Assembly (NCBI GenBank): GCA_032718475.1
Contig: JAUCBJ010002602.1
Coordinates: forward strand, 1 to 63,895
DNA length: 63,895 nt
Reading direction: 5' to 3'
From: Nemertoderma westbladi
Lineage: Eukaryota; Xenacoelomorpha; Nemertodermatida; Nemertodermatidae
Under the pieces are notes generated by a model. The model was not told the origin of the DNA and ran no database searches. It saw only the letters and a program-made list of their open reading frames with translations. Each line of letters begins with the position of its first letter. Within the stretch, counting starts at the first letter, position 1. The position numbers were made by a program, and so were the translations under genes. Positions 23,101 through 33,789 of this stretch are shown here, one piece after another.

Positions 23101-24564
23101 ACCACCTGGAGGAAGGGGAAAGACCACGCCATCCCCGACGCCTTATCCCGCGCTCCCGTCGACGACCCGACGCAGGACGACCTCGTTGACGACGGCGACA
23201 TGGCGAACTACCTATGCGCCGTCACAGCGCAAACTGCCGCCGAAATTACTGGCCCACTCGCCGAGCACCTCGCCGATCCAGTGCTGGAGGCTCTCTCCAA
23301 GGAAGCCCGGGACGACCCCGGCTATATGGCCCTGCTCCGCGCGGTGGAAGCAGGATTCCCGGAATCCACCCGGTCGGACCCGGCCGTCCGGATATATTGG
23401 TCGGTCAGGGACGTACTGACCACCGACCGGGACCTCGTCCTACACGGGCGGCGCATTGTGATACCTACAGCGGCGCGAAGGACAACCCTAGCCCACCTCC
23501 ACTCGTCCCACCAGGGGGTGGAGAAAACTCTGCGTCGTGCCCGCCAGTGCGTCTACTGGCCGGGCATGAGCAACGACGTCCGGACAACAGTCTCCAGCTG
23601 TAGCGACTGCCTCACGCAACGTGCCAGTCTGGCCCAGGAACCCATGTTGGAGGAACCACAACCCACGCGTCCATTCGAGTATATATCTGCCGACTTCTTC
23701 CAGTCGGGAGGGAGCCACTACATCGTCGTGGCCGACCGTTATTCCGGGTGGCCGGACGTATACTCGTTCCCGTCCGCACCCACTGCAGCCCGGACGGTCG
23801 ACGCCCTCCGGACCTGGTTCACCCAGTATGGTGTACCGACCCGTTTCCGGTCGGACGGCGGTACCCAATTCACGGCTGCAATGCTGACAACGTTCCTCCA
23901 CACCTGGGGAGTCACTCCCGTCACCTCATCCCCAGAGTATCCCCAGGGAAACGGCCACGCAGAGTCGGCCGTGAAAGCCATAAAGGGCCTCCTAATCAAA
24001 ACGGGAGGCAACATCACCAGTGAGAAGTTCCAGGAAGGACTCCTGGAACTCCGCAACGGCCCTCGGGAGAGTGGCCTCTCGCCGGCCGAGACGGTGTACG
24101 GCCACCCCATGCGTTCGCGGGTACCGGCACACCACAGTGCGTTCGCCCAGACCCACCAAGCGGCCCGGACGGAACTCGACCGGATCACACCGACTCTAAA
24201 AGAGACTCGGTCGGCCCACTACAATAGGGGCACAACAGCCCTCCCATCGTTGCCCATTGGCACCCACGTCAGGATACAGAACCCGACCACCAAACGATGG
24301 GACCGCGCTGGCACAGTCGCGGAGGCCAGGGCAAACCGCCGGTATACCATCCGGATGCCGTCCGGACGGACCCTCGACCGGAACAGACGGTTCCTTCTTC
24401 CAGACACCTCGACCAACCAAGAGGAACCAACCACCACTCCAGAAACCCCTACACCCGCACGGCGGACCAAGGGCGTCGCCTGGGGCACACCCCTGGAGGA
24501 TGTAAAAAACGTGCCGGTACGCAAATACCCTCAACGGGCACGCAGACAGCCGGACAGACTCTAA
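20188..24564 (+). CDS. Gypsy Gag-Pol polyprotein
   Basis: 1458 codons from the ATG at 20188, in one frame, so Gag and Pol are made without a frameshift. The Gag part has a Gln/Ala-rich coiled coil (residues about 33-85), a capsid region, and two zinc knuckles from Cys329. Next comes the aspartic protease with DSGA (Asp421), then reverse transcriptase ([11 protein letters not shown]; catalytic pair at 722-723 within VVDDVLIYS). RNase H is marked by TDASR and DHKPL. The integrase has an HHCC finger and a D1169/D1223/E1259 triad (D,D-35-E). The RT catalytic motif reads VVDD rather than the usual Y-x-D-D. Codon use is very GC-rich, unlike the AT-rich surroundings. The clade cannot be fixed by eye. 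Confidence 0.96.
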   Translation: MPPKLKKKQSPTASDDEEGNPPFKLNDFAMLLAKQQADNQAAMAQLLAQQQAATDARLAQQQADNHAAQAATDARLAQLLAALQPGATAPIAAQHGPPTFAQAAANPAPPRRRVIDIATLERIDTSVDYATFRRWRRAWGVHAQRQQVADFPMGEQVYALAAALGSALQETLRVTLHVDIDSTDTTPALILDAIQGHLRAKRSIAIDAIKFHERRQGPNEVFDSFRVALEELADNADLCGHCRDRQIVTQILVGIRCSETRTELLKVLPQPSLEDCVRIAQGVEASGRNETILASGKPVAKLSTYKRERSASHTRSSNPPRGRNQERNCGNCSQKRHDKGKECPAKGVVCHNCGKTGHFESVCRSKDKTTAPKKLNTVIRRYDINRITSDPATCDLSYVTVKLSDSRDGATLGRVRNALPDSGAAATLLNEKEFLRLGGKRVDLLPSNRVNLVAADGLPLETLGRFPARIEYEGASATTDLLISPEVEGLILSKAVIQDLRILPANFPTPLSCNTASVRDNNHFSVPETRAEFLLEFADVLDDPSAPLPTMQGPPMHIELKENATPFHVNGARPIPFALRDEVKELLDDLERREVIAQVEEPTDWAHPLTVARKPSGKLRLCVDLRHLNSQVRRPYYPTPNPRVAVAGVSTTARIFSVFDAASGYWQVPLDVESQLLTTFATPWGRYRHLRSVMGLISSGDEYNRRGDDALQGLPNLVKVVDDVLIYSDTMEEHMSDVRRFLERCRAQGITLHPDKIQFAQSEVKFAGYLIGSDGIHADPAKLSAIASFPRPGNITDLRSFVGLVEQLAPFSGEIASAMSPLRPLLSTKSTFIWTSDHERAFQATKRALTTPPVLAPFDPALATQLVTDASRLKGLGYALLQLHGETWRLVECGSRFTTDAESRYAMVEMELLAVAWAVQKCRLFLLGLPHFELIVDHKPLVTILDKYTIDATDNTRLQRLKSKLAGYQFTTTWRKGKDHAIPDALSRAPVDDPTQDDLVDDGDMANYLCAVTAQTAAEITGPLAEHLADPVLEALSKEARDDPGYMALLRAVEAGFPESTRSDPAVRIYWSVRDVLTTDRDLVLHGRRIVIPTAARRTTLAHLHSSHQGVEKTLRRARQCVYWPGMSNDVRTTVSSCSDCLTQRASLAQEPMLEEPQPTRPFEYISADFFQSGGSHYIVVADRYSGWPDVYSFPSAPTAARTVDALRTWFTQYGVPTRFRSDGGTQFTAAMLTTFLHTWGVTPVTSSPEYPQGNGHAESAVKAIKGLLIKTGGNITSEKFQEGLLELRNGPRESGLSPAETVYGHPMRSRVPAHHSAFAQTHQAARTELDRITPTLKETRSAHYNRGTTALPSLPIGTHVRIQNPTTKRWDRAGTVAEARANRRYTIRMPSGRTLDRNRRFLLPDTSTNQEEPTTTPETPTPARRTKGVAWGTPLEDVKNVPVRKYPQRARRQPDRL

Positions 24565-24627
24565 CCCCCCTCACAAACTTATAAACTGTCAGCTCGCCAA
24601 GTGACGCACTTCGAGCTCGAAAGGGGG

Positions 24628-24860
24628 TGTGGGAATACTACTACTTGGTATTAGGGATATTGTTGAGTGCGTTGCATGGCAACCATTACTTCGGTGTCAG
24701 CTGGTAGGCCTACGGGTTATACAGTCAGTATATTAGTATTGCTTAGGTGCAGTACCGGTATTGCTTAGGCGCAGTACCGGCATGTATGAGTATATAGAGA
24801 ATAATATTTAGTCATAGTTATTCTACTCTTCCCCTGAACCTTATATCATAGTTCACAACA
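24628..24860 (+). repeat. Gypsy 3' LTR (233 bp)
   Basis: Identical to the 5' LTR by eye. Preceded by the polypurine tract at about 24619-24627 and followed by the target duplication CCAAG. Confidence 0.97.
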
Positions 24861-24865
24861 CCAAG

Positions 24866-26150
24866 TATAAGCAAAAAAGCATTAGAAATAATGAAATTGG
24901 AGAAGGATTTCACTTGAGACATTTCACCCTCTAGCGGCAGACTGAGAAATTGCAGATTGGGCAGAGTTTTCCACAAACACGCAGTCTATGGTGTAGTAGA
25001 CCTCTGACAAGTATCAGCCTAAAAGCATTAGAAACAACGAAACGGGATAAGGTTTTCACTTTCAGAGATTTCGCCCCCTAGCGGCCGAATGGAGAACTGC
25101 AGTTTGTTCGGCGTCTTACCTAGACACACACCCTATGGTGTACTACACATCTGGCAAGTGTCAGCCTAAAATCATATTAATAACGAAATGGGATAAGGTT
25201 TTTACTTTCAGACATTTGGCCCTCTAGCGGTAGACTGGATAAATGCAGACTGGTTCTAGCTCCTCCCCAAACACACAGTCTATGGTGTAGTAGACCTCTG
25301 CCAAGTATCAGCAAAAAAGCATTATAAACAATGAAATGCATAAAGGTTTTCACTTTCAGACATTGCGCCCCCTAGCGGCAGACAGAGCTGTTGCAGATTG
25401 GTCTTAGTTCTCCACAAACACGCAGTCTTTGATGTAGTAGACCTCTGACAAGTATCAGCCTAAAAACATTATAAACATCAAAATGGGATAAGGTTTTCAC
25501 GTTCAGACATTTCGCCTCCTAGCGGCCGAATAGAGAACTGCAGGTTGTTCGGCGTCCTCTCCAGACACACCTCTGCCAAGTGTCAGCCTAAAGGCATTAT
25601 TAATAACGAAATGGGATAAGGTTTTTACTTTCAGACATTTGGCCCCCTAGCGGCAGACTGGAGAAATGCAGACTGGTTCTAGCTCCTCCCCAAACACGCA
25701 GTCTTGGTGTAGTAGACCTCTGCCAAATATCAGCAAAAAAGCAGTATAAACAACGAAATGGGTGAAGGTTTTCACTTTCAGACATTGCGCCCCCTACCGG
25801 CAGACAGAGGAATTTCAGATTATTCAGAGTTCTCTACAAACACGCAGTCTATGGTGTAGTCGACTTCTGCCAAGTATCAGCAAAAAGCATTATAAACAAC
25901 GAAATGGGATAAGGTTTTCACTTTCAGATATTTCTCCCCCTAGCCTAGCGGCAGACTGGGGAATTGCAGATTGGTCAGCATCCTCCGAAAACACACAGCC
26001 TATGGTGTAATAGACCTCTGCCACGTATCAGCTAAAAGGCATTGATAATAACGAGATGGGGGAAGGTTTTCAGTTTCTGACATTTCGCCCCCTAGCGGCA
26101 GACTGGAGAACTGCCGATTGATCAGTGTCTTCCCAAACACACAGTCTATG
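24866..26150. repeat. 147-bp tandem repeat with CTCF-like sites, 9 units
   Basis: Nine units are anchored by a conserved C(C)CTAGCGGCAG core at 24931, 25078, 25224, 25372, 25519, 25647, 25794, 25944 and 26092. The spacings are 147, 146, 148, 147, 128, 147, 150 and 148 bp. The units fall into three types that recur in order (unit 2 resembles 5, 3 resembles 6, 4 resembles 7), so the higher-order unit is a trimer. Other conserved parts are AACGAAATGGGATAAGG, TTTTCACTTTCAGACATT and ACACGCAGTCTATGGTGTAG. Confidence 0.9.
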
Positions 26151-26637
26151 GTCAGGGACGTATCTGCAAAGTATCATTTAGAACAGATTGAGTCTGTTGG
26201 TGCAACCGCTTTTATAGAGTTTCCTGCTGGTTGACAAATTTGGCTGAAAATTGTTATTGAATAATAGCCCAATTTGACCACAAATACGCATTCACGCATA
26301 AATGATGCATAAAATTTGCCTCGATATAACGACGTTTCACGTCTATGTGCTCGGGGCAGTCTGCATCACGTAGATGCGCATGAAAAAGTAGCATAATAGT
26401 CGAGACCCAACATGTAGAGTGACAGAATGAACTGCTAGGCCTACTGCACAACCGGTACCGAATTCACGAAATTTACAAACACTTAAAATAAGACTCGATA
26501 TAGCGACAGTGCACGTGCTCGTGACGAGAGCTATCGTTCGATGTATCGCGAGCTCAGATTTGGTGCTTGTGTGTAGAAACGTATAGCTTGGACATACAAA
26601 CAGACAGACAGACACATGAAATTTATATACATACTGA
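26151..26637 (-). other. Helitron-like 5' flank region
   Basis: Non-coding. It contains two related blocks around CTCGATATAACGACG and CTCGATATAGCGACAG, with inverse CACGTG-containing stretches, then (CAGA)n at 26598-26613. I read this as the 5' terminal region of the Helitron-like element on the minus strand. Confidence 0.4.
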
Positions 26638-26639
26638 TA

Positions 26640-27455
26640 TACAAACTAGACAAAAAAATTAAAAGACTTTTCAATGAAGTTAGCACAATATAAACTGGAA
26701 AAAAAAACACAATAAAATATGGAATTTAATTTTTAAAATGTTTAAACCGGAACAATAGATGGGGAGAAAAATAGAACAATTACTACATTGCTACATTTCG
26801 GACTACTTTCGGTAGACCATCGAACCGTCGTCAGGTTGTAATTTAATTTATACACCAGAGTCCAGAATAACAGACAGATGAACCACTAAGCAAAGCACGG
26901 TAAATATTTAAAAATCCCGTTAGATTTTATATACTGTAGAAAATACGGCTGGGAAAATATTAATATTATGTAATAAACAGTTTAGTTATACTAATCTACA
27001 GTATATTACCGTTCAAACTGCACCAATAGAATTTAAACCAATTTTAAGAATTACATTTATATATATTTTAACTAATTAATAAATTATTATATATTAATTT
27101 AGGATAGTCTATAACTAAACTGTTTATTGGCTTATTATATTAATAATTTACCAGCCATAATTTATACATAAAGATCTCTAACTATACTAGCGGGATTTTT
27201 AAATATTGGGTAAATCGATTTTTTGACATAAAAATAATTTAATTTTTTTTTAAATATATAATTGTTATAAGGTGAAATGAAATAGTATACTTAAAGCGAA
27301 TATAACTAATAGAATAGGCCTACTTAAACTTATTTATAAATAATAATAGTAACTGTACCTATACTTCAAAAATATTAATGCCTAAATATAGAACCAAACA
27401 AGTCCTCTACGGTAAACAGAGAACAAGACAACATTATATAATGTATGTACTCTGA
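26640..27455. other. AT-rich spacer
   Basis: Nothing coding is seen. It begins with the segment repeated from 19345-19450. A pair of inverse segments around TAACTGTTTATTG / AATAAACAGTTTAG (near 26972 and 27112-27128) suggests another decayed MITE. Confidence 0.4.
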
Positions 27456-28312
27456 AGTCCCGAATAGACGCAAGGGGTGGAACAAACGTGGTCGTTGGAA
27501 AAAATTCATTATGCTAATAATCTGGGTGGTTGGAATATACGTGGTGGGCGGAAAACAAAATTTTTCAAACGATTTTTATACAGGCCAAATTTGCTTTCTT
27601 TCTCTTTCAAGTCTCAATTATGAGAACAACAGTTTTTTACTCATTATAATAAAATTTTTTAGAAAATATTCATAGTCGGGGTGGGGTGTCTGGTATAAGA
27701 TAATTTTATTGTGGGTGGATTTTTTTTCAAAAATTAATAGCCGTGTGTCGCCCCAGCCGTGTGTCGCCCCAGCCGTGTGTCGCCCCAGCCATGTGTCGCC
27801 CCAGCCGTGTGTCGCCCCAGCCGTGTGTCGCCCCAGCCGTGTGTCGCCCCAGCCGTGTGTCGCCCCTGCCGTGTGTCGCCCCAGCCGTGTGTCGCCCCAG
27901 CCGTGTGTCGCCCCAGCCGTGTGTCGCCCCAGCCGTGTGTCGCCCCAGCCGTGTGTCGCCCCAGCCGTGTGTCGCCCCTGCAGTGTGTCGCCCCAGCCGT
28001 GTGTCGCCCCAGCCGTGTGTCGCCCCAGCCGTGTGTCGCCCCAGCCGTGTGTCGCCCCAGCCGTGTGTCGCCCCAGCCGTGTGTCGCCCCAGCCGTGTGT
28101 CGCCCCAGCCGTGTGTCGCCCCAGCCGTGTGTCGCCCCAGCCGTGTGTTGCCCCAGCCGTTTGTCGCCCCAGCCGTGTGTCGCCCCAGCCGTGTGTCGCC
28201 CCAGCCGTGTGTCGCCCCAGCCGTGTGTCGCCCCAGCCGTGTGTCGCCCCAGTCGTGTGTCGCCCCTGCCGTGTGTCGCCCCAGCCGTGTGTCGCCCCGT
28301 CTATTCGGGACT
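27456..28312. repeat. 16-bp minisatellite bracketed by inverted ends
   Basis: About 35 copies of GCCGTGTGTCGCCCCA fill 27740-28298. AGTCCCGAATAGACG at 27456-27470 and its inverse CGTCTATTCGGGACT at 28298-28312 bracket the region, with about 270 bp of unique AT-rich DNA between the left end and the array. Variants with CTG for CAG occur near 27868, 27978 and 28267. The unit has no stop codon in several frames, which yields long spurious ORFs on both strands. Confidence 0.85.
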
Positions 28313-28701
28313 CTAATTGAAAAATTGCTGTACAATCTAAAAAAATAATTAAACAAGAAAAATTTCAGTTACCAGATTTAAAAAGGTATATAAAAAATAA
28401 TATTTCACAGATACTGTGCCGGATACCTTCGATACGAAGACTGTTGAGTTTATTAGAAGACTCAGTTTGTACAATGATACATTTAAAATATTAAAAAAAG
28501 TCCTAGTAAGTAGTGACTAAAGAGAAACACTATATAAAGTGTCTGTGTCTCAGTGTCACTGTCTCAGTGTCACACTGAATGGCTGATACCTTGGAAGACG
28601 GTTGGGTTAAAGGCACACCATAAAAATGTGTTCAAGGAATAAACAGGCCTGAAGGCTGGCTCGTTGGTCATCTAGGTGCCAACTTAAATGCCATATCTAG
28701 T

Positions 28702-29071
28702 CTACAGCCTATGGATCACAGTAGGGTGAAGAAACCGATGTTCGTTGTAAATTACAACACCTTGTCGGCTATCCTTTAGGAACACCACAAAAGGATTTAT
28801 TGGAATTTTCTTATCAATGTAGCTATCAGCCATCTCGCCAATAAGGGAATCCATGTCGGCATGATCAACAGCCTCCATTATAAACGAAAGTATACAGTCC
28901 TTAATGGAAGGTCTCCACACCTTCCGAGATGCACCCTTTGAAAGGTGCACCGATACCTTGTTACACAATCGCGACGGAATTTCAATAAGGGCCTTACATA
29001 TAAATTCTTCATTAACAGATGTAGGAGCAGGAACTTTAAGGAGAGAAGCTGCTAGTGCAAGAAAACTATCT
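28702..29071 (-). pseudogene. Exon-like ORF of unknown protein
   Basis: About 122 codons are open on the minus strand from near 29071 (after a possible acceptor CTTTAAG) to a TAG at 28702. Composition is protein-like, with hydrophobic/charged alternation and a WRPSIKDCILSFI block, then INPFVVF and VVIYNEHRFLHP. No ATG starts it in frame. The pattern vaguely recalls uncharacterised proteins associated with transposon-derived genes, but I cannot name a family. It could be one exon of a host gene or a transposon relic. Confidence 0.35.
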
Positions 29072-31022
29072 TAAAGAGTGAGTTTTTATTTACATTTTCC
29101 CTTTTGGATAACGTCGAAAGTGTATGAAAATCAAAATTAATACACTGGTAAATGACACTGTTATCTTTCAAATATGAAAAATCGGGAAATATCAACTCAT
29201 CTTAGTGCAATCCAACCACCCGATAAGAAGAAGTATCTTCATGTTCACCTTTAGTGTAACCATTATATATCAAGTGATTCCAGCTCAAATCACACTGGGA
29301 TCGCAGAACTTTAAATTCAATTTCGTTTATAGGTTGTGTACCTTCGCCCGAGACATCGATCGCCCTGGTTGGCACGACTCTTCGACTGTTGAAAGAGCTT
29401 TAAGTTTTCTTTTTCCTGTGATCCAACGGAAATAGAGTTTTCCAGAAGGGATGACAGTTTCTTACATCTTACCAGAAATGCTCTTCTTAACCGTAGGTTT
29501 CTTTAGAAGATACGTGGCACTGTGTTCATAGAAAAATAAATTTTCAACCATAACAGCCACAGACTGCAAAACACTGATTTACACCACCACTGTGATTTAC
29601 AGTAGTTAGGCCTGCAATAATTAAATTAACTAGAGAATTTCGCTGGTGTTCCTCAAGTTTCTCAATCCAGAGCGATCGGTATCAGCTCGTTATTGCAAGA
29701 TTTATTTGCGATCAATCACATGATTGTTGATAAAATAATATTACTAATTGGAATATAAGTTAGTTATATTAATTGAATCGCATTATTTTGTCACTTAACC
29801 AAAACATTTCTTCAATTTATTTGAAAAGATAAATCTGGTCAAAATACAAAATATATTTGGTCAAAAAATATTTATTTTAACAAAATATTTATTTAAATAT
29901 ATGGATCTAATCAAATTGAAAAAATTTTCGAAGAAACTGGCTGTATAATCCAATAAACGGTTCAAACAAAATGTATTTCAACCAACAAAATTTTTTCTAA
30001 GAGTGTAAAATATATTAATTATCAATAACATGTATTTTTAATAATTTTCCAAAATAAAACTGCAACCTTTTCGGCTGAATTTTGTTTATTATTTTGGTTA
30101 TAATAACGTGCTACTAGGTAACATCTAAAAAAATATATTTAGTAAGTTATTTAAATAATGAGCATTAACTATGGAATAAAAATAATTACAAGAAAATTAA
30201 AAAAAATTGGAATCAGCATCAGGGATATATTGCAAGCTGTTGATTCTCAATTAAATTGGGATTTCTACAATATGCATAATTCTTGCTTATTGTTTTGGTT
30301 CCTTTCACTGTGTTGCATCCTTTGTGTTGGTGTGAATGAAGGTGCAGGTGTACCAGCACCCCCCCCCCCCCCCCCAAACCCAAGGGGAAGCATTTAAAAG
30401 TTTGCATTTTAAATACCGAATGGATACCACTTCTTCGCCCTGCTTGCTCACGCTCAGTGTATAGTTAGACCAATGGTTGTCATTATTGCAATATTAACCT
30501 CTCAATTACAGTGGCTAAATATCCTAGCCATAGATAGCAATCGTAATAATATTATAAGATTGCGTAACTTGGGAATTTAACATCTGCAGTGATAATGATG
30601 ATGGTTAATGATGAAGAAATATAATTTATCATGCTGGGTGTCACGCATACATTGCAGTACCAGTATATAAACCATGTGGTTACTACTCAGTAATTATTGA
30701 ATTTCAAGGATTACAGTTAGTTGTTATATGCAAAGCCTCAGAATATTATATATGTTTACACAAACGTAACAGCACGGCAATAAAATTACATTTGTTTTTT
30801 TCGTAATGTTTTTAGGTAGGTAAAATTGCCTATAAATATTTCCAGCACATAGTTAACCACAATAATAAATAAGTGGTGCCGCCACCCTCCTGAAGGAAAC
30901 TCCATTGTACTTAAAGTTGGGGGAACATCATAAAGTGGTTTGATTTGCAGCAATTGTCTCACCAGGAGGGATTCAATATCAATAGGCCTAAAGAATCAAA
31001 AAACATGCAAGAAACCATGAAG
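29072..31022. other. Non-coding spacer
   Basis: AT-rich. No gene is supported. A run of about 16 C lies at 30359-30374. Confidence 0.5.
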
Positions 31023-31027
31023 CATTC

Positions 31028-32262
31028 TGTACGCGCTTTTGAAGACCTTTAGCAGTTTAACCTGCCAAAATTTATATGTCTTTTGGTTTATAAATAGACT
31101 TTAGAAGGTGACAAATATTTAATACCAATAAACACAACATTAGCAGAAGCCAGCCTAGTGCGCGTCCATTCACCCGCTGGATATACCCGGGGGGCTGGAT
31201 TCTGAGGGCTTAGATTATTATTGCAGTGTAAGCTTACTGTACTGTATTATTCGATTGATCGTTAATAATTAATTTCTGACTAATATTATTTACTTTCGGG
31301 AAATATTAACAGTTCCTTTAGGACGTGGCGCTCTATCTAAGTAAACCGAGATATGACTTATACTAATCACAACGGTAAGTCGGTAAGGCTTATGATTCAC
31401 GTATGAGGCGCATTCTTTAGGAAATGCTTAGTTATCAGTCACAATCATGCACACTACCGGTAACACACAATACTGCTCACTAATTTGCCGACCGTCAATG
31501 AATTTTATCATATATAAAGAGAACAGCAACGGATTCATGTAGTGCTTATCAAATAGCATTAAATTCACTACAAACCACAATAATATAAGTCGCAATCGCT
31601 ATATATAACCCGTCTCTCTAACCTGTAGTGTATCAAGAAAATTGGGAAATTTGGGTTCTTTATAAATGTTCTCCAAATAATATTCAACCAAAAAACAGCA
31701 AACTATTAAGACGGTAGGTTAAGATATGATATGACAATGTACTGATATGGACCGATAACAGTTATACGCTCTATAATCTTAAGCCTACTAATGTTTCTTC
31801 TAAAGTCTGAAACGAATTGACTCTAGAGCCGGTGTTCCTGGCCTAGATAGCAACAACACAAAGTATCACAAAAACAGTAAGACTGAACACTCCTAGTATC
31901 ATCGGCCGAATATCTACACGTCGACAGAAAAAATCGCTCTGATTGGCTCAAACCAAACAAAGAACCGTGCGTCCAATGGCTGTTTCCATGCCAGCAACCA
32001 GCTGCTAGATGTCGCAATCTGAATCATCACGGCTAAGCTGTGAAAGGTATTTGGTGCATTGCAGGTTTTTTGCCTTACCATGTCCGCCAAAACACGTATA
32101 TAGCAGAATGACTTTTATGTCCGTTAAAATACCTATAACGGTACCTTGCGGGCGAGGGGAATATATATACAGTTAGAGAACCTTTTTAGAGTATTCCAGC
32201 GCCTGGGGGGAAACTGGATTGCGAAGCAAAGGGGCCAGTTATATCCCACAGAAGCTTTTACA
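31028..32262 (-). repeat. BEL-1 3' LTR (1235 bp)
   Basis: Near-identical to 41783-43122 except that it lacks a 105-bp insertion present there. I noticed two substitutions by eye. The long LTR contains CATTGG/CCAATGG-like and TATA-like elements. Confidence 0.9.
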
Positions 32263-32340
32263 CCGCTCCCAGAAAATGGGATTTGAGTCTATAAAATATA
32301 CAAAATCACAGTTTCTAATATACGTAAATACTCTAAACAG

Positions 32341-33789
32341 TTAGTCTTTCTTGTGCGGACGGCGTTTACGCAGTTTTTTAAAGCTAGCCAGAGTCCTTTT
32401 CTCTTTGGGGCGAGCCACTTTACAAGGAGGGCTATAACTCCTGGGTGAAGGGTGCAATATGATTGCATCAGAGGGTGTAGGATTATGGTCGGTGTATCCG
32501 CCAGTCGAAGTACCGGGTTGATTGACATCAACGTCAGGGGAGAGGGGTCTAACGGCTTTGAGAGCTCGTTTCAAGACAGCCGCTCTTACGGGTCCTTTAC
32601 GAGTGGTCTGAACGAGGGCCGTGGGTGGACCATAGGCAGTTAGAAACCTCCGGGGTTTAATGGTCCTTTCCAACTCGCGTTCGCGGGCTCGGTATTCGTA
32701 AGGCCGTCGATATACTTCCTGTAACTCAGGGTGTGAGTTAACAAACAAGTCTCCATAGTCCGGATCCTGACGGATATGATTGATTAAGTTATAGGAATGA
32801 AGGTCGCTAGGATTAACACTCCTGAGAAATTTGCGTACGAATTTGGTTGAAATACATTCTCCGACGCGCTTCAGTAGCTCGTAACTTGATATGCGTGATT
32901 TCTGTTCGACAGAAGCGAATAGATAAGGATGGAACGCATAAATTCCTTCGTAAGCGCATCCAGGATAATAGCGATGGCGCGAATCACAATGTAAATCAGC
33001 GTTCGCTTCCCAAGCTCTGATGTAACGTAGTGTGATCATTTCATCTACGCTTTCCAAATCGCGATTAAAAGGGCAATCGAAACTGGCATGTCCCTTTAGT
33101 TGACAATGGTGACATTGAGTCATAAATTGAGGGCAAACCGCAAAAATGTGCAAATTATTAAATCTGCAATACGCGCAATAAATTTCCATCGCCGGTTGTT
33201 CGTGGAAATAGGAACAGCGGACGTTTGTGTCCATGGGCGTAACATGGTCTCTCGATGCGCATAACCGACAACGTTGCCGAGAAACATAGTTGGCATGGCG
33301 ATAATCGTACGCAGTGAGACACTGTGGACCTTGATACCATTCTAGGATGTAATCGTTGTCGCTGTTCCGAGCGCGATAGGCTGAATCTCCTCAGATTCTA
33401 GGCATATTGGTTCGTCTTCTCAGTCTGTTACGAATAGAATTTTCGTGATCTATTCTCGGTTTATCGTTACGACGCCGCTGGGTATGATATTTAAATAGAA
33501 CCATTTCCCTTTCGGTGTCTACATCGTCCGTATCATGTAAATCGATAGGATGGCCGGTAGTTAGGAAGTCCATATACGTACTATTACGATGCGTATAGCG
33601 AGCGGTGAATTTTCGATAGTCCAATTCACGTGTAAGTTGCTCTTGGGACATCGGCGGTTCGATATAACGACCATCGTCCTCCGTAATGGTTGGATCGGCT
33701 TCACCGCGTATCAAGCTATCCACAAATGCTTGTAAAGGTAGAGTATATCGCTCCCTGATACCAAGATCATCTTCTATCAACTCCGTCAT
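32341..33789 (-). pseudogene. Zinc-finger ORF in env position, one in-frame TGA
   Basis: Read on the minus strand, 132 codons from an ATG at 33789 reach a TGA at 33393-33391. The same frame then stays open for another 350 codons to 32341. The part after the TGA has cysteine/histidine clusters: CRLCASRDH, CAYC, and a C-x2-C-x4-H-x4-C knuckle at about 33100-33130. The C-terminus is basic (Lys/Arg-rich), as in nucleic-acid-binding proteins. The ATG is preceded by an acceptor-like AAATAGCAG, which would suit a spliced mRNA as for env. It has no signal peptide or transmembrane segment, so it is not an envelope protein. Whether the TGA is read through or is a mutation cannot be told. Function unknown; binding of the element's RNA is plausible. 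Confidence 0.6.

Larger units (their letters stand above)
19860..24860 (+). mobile_element. Apparently intact Ty3/Gypsy retrotransposon
   Basis: LTRs of 233 bp (19860-20092 and 24628-24860) are identical by eye, start TG and end CA. The target duplication CCAAG lies at 19855-19859 and 24861-24865. A primer-binding site starts at 20093 (TGGCGCAGTG). A purine tract (AAAGGGGG) directly precedes the 3' LTR. One uninterrupted Gag-Pol ORF fills the inside. Identical LTRs and an open ORF mean a very recent insertion that may still be mobile, subject to the altered RT motif described with the CDS. Confidence 0.96.
19501..26637 (-). mobile_element. Helitron-like non-autonomous element with tandem core
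   Basis: On the minus strand the right part (26637 downward) reads TCAGTATGTATATAAATTTC and then a (GTCT)n run. The centre is a 147-bp tandem array. The left end has a strong hairpin (GTGGCCC-loop-GGGCCAC, 19512-19528) followed by GGCTTTCTAG and T. A CTRR end (CTAG) just after a hairpin, insertion between A and T, absence of long TIRs and a tandem-repeat core are known traits of non-autonomous Helitrons/Helentrons such as those that seed satellites in bivalves. No Rep/helicase is encoded. A Gypsy element has inserted in the array. The 5' boundary (TC at 26637) is the least certain part. Confidence 0.55.

Noticed and set aside
20106-24584. Many antisense and alternate-frame ORFs inside the Gypsy element
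   Set aside because: GC-rich DNA has few stops. All are shadows of the Gag-Pol frame, which alone shows domains.
24866-26150. CRISPR-like repeat/spacer array
   Set aside because: The whole 147-bp unit is repeated with no unique spacers, and the DNA is clearly eukaryotic. It is a satellite.
27709-28356. Long ORFs on both strands over CCAGCCGTGTGTCGCC repeats
   Set aside because: The 16-bp unit lacks stops in several frames. The peptides only mirror the minisatellite and exist equally on both strands.
31823-32017. 64-codon minus-strand ORF present identically at 42683-42877
   Set aside because: It lies wholly within the BEL-1 LTRs. The duplication reflects the LTR pair, and the peptide has no recognisable feature.
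32341-33789. An envelope glycoprotein in BEL-1
   Set aside because: The env-position ORF has no signal peptide, transmembrane or fusion segment. It is Cys/His-rich and basic.
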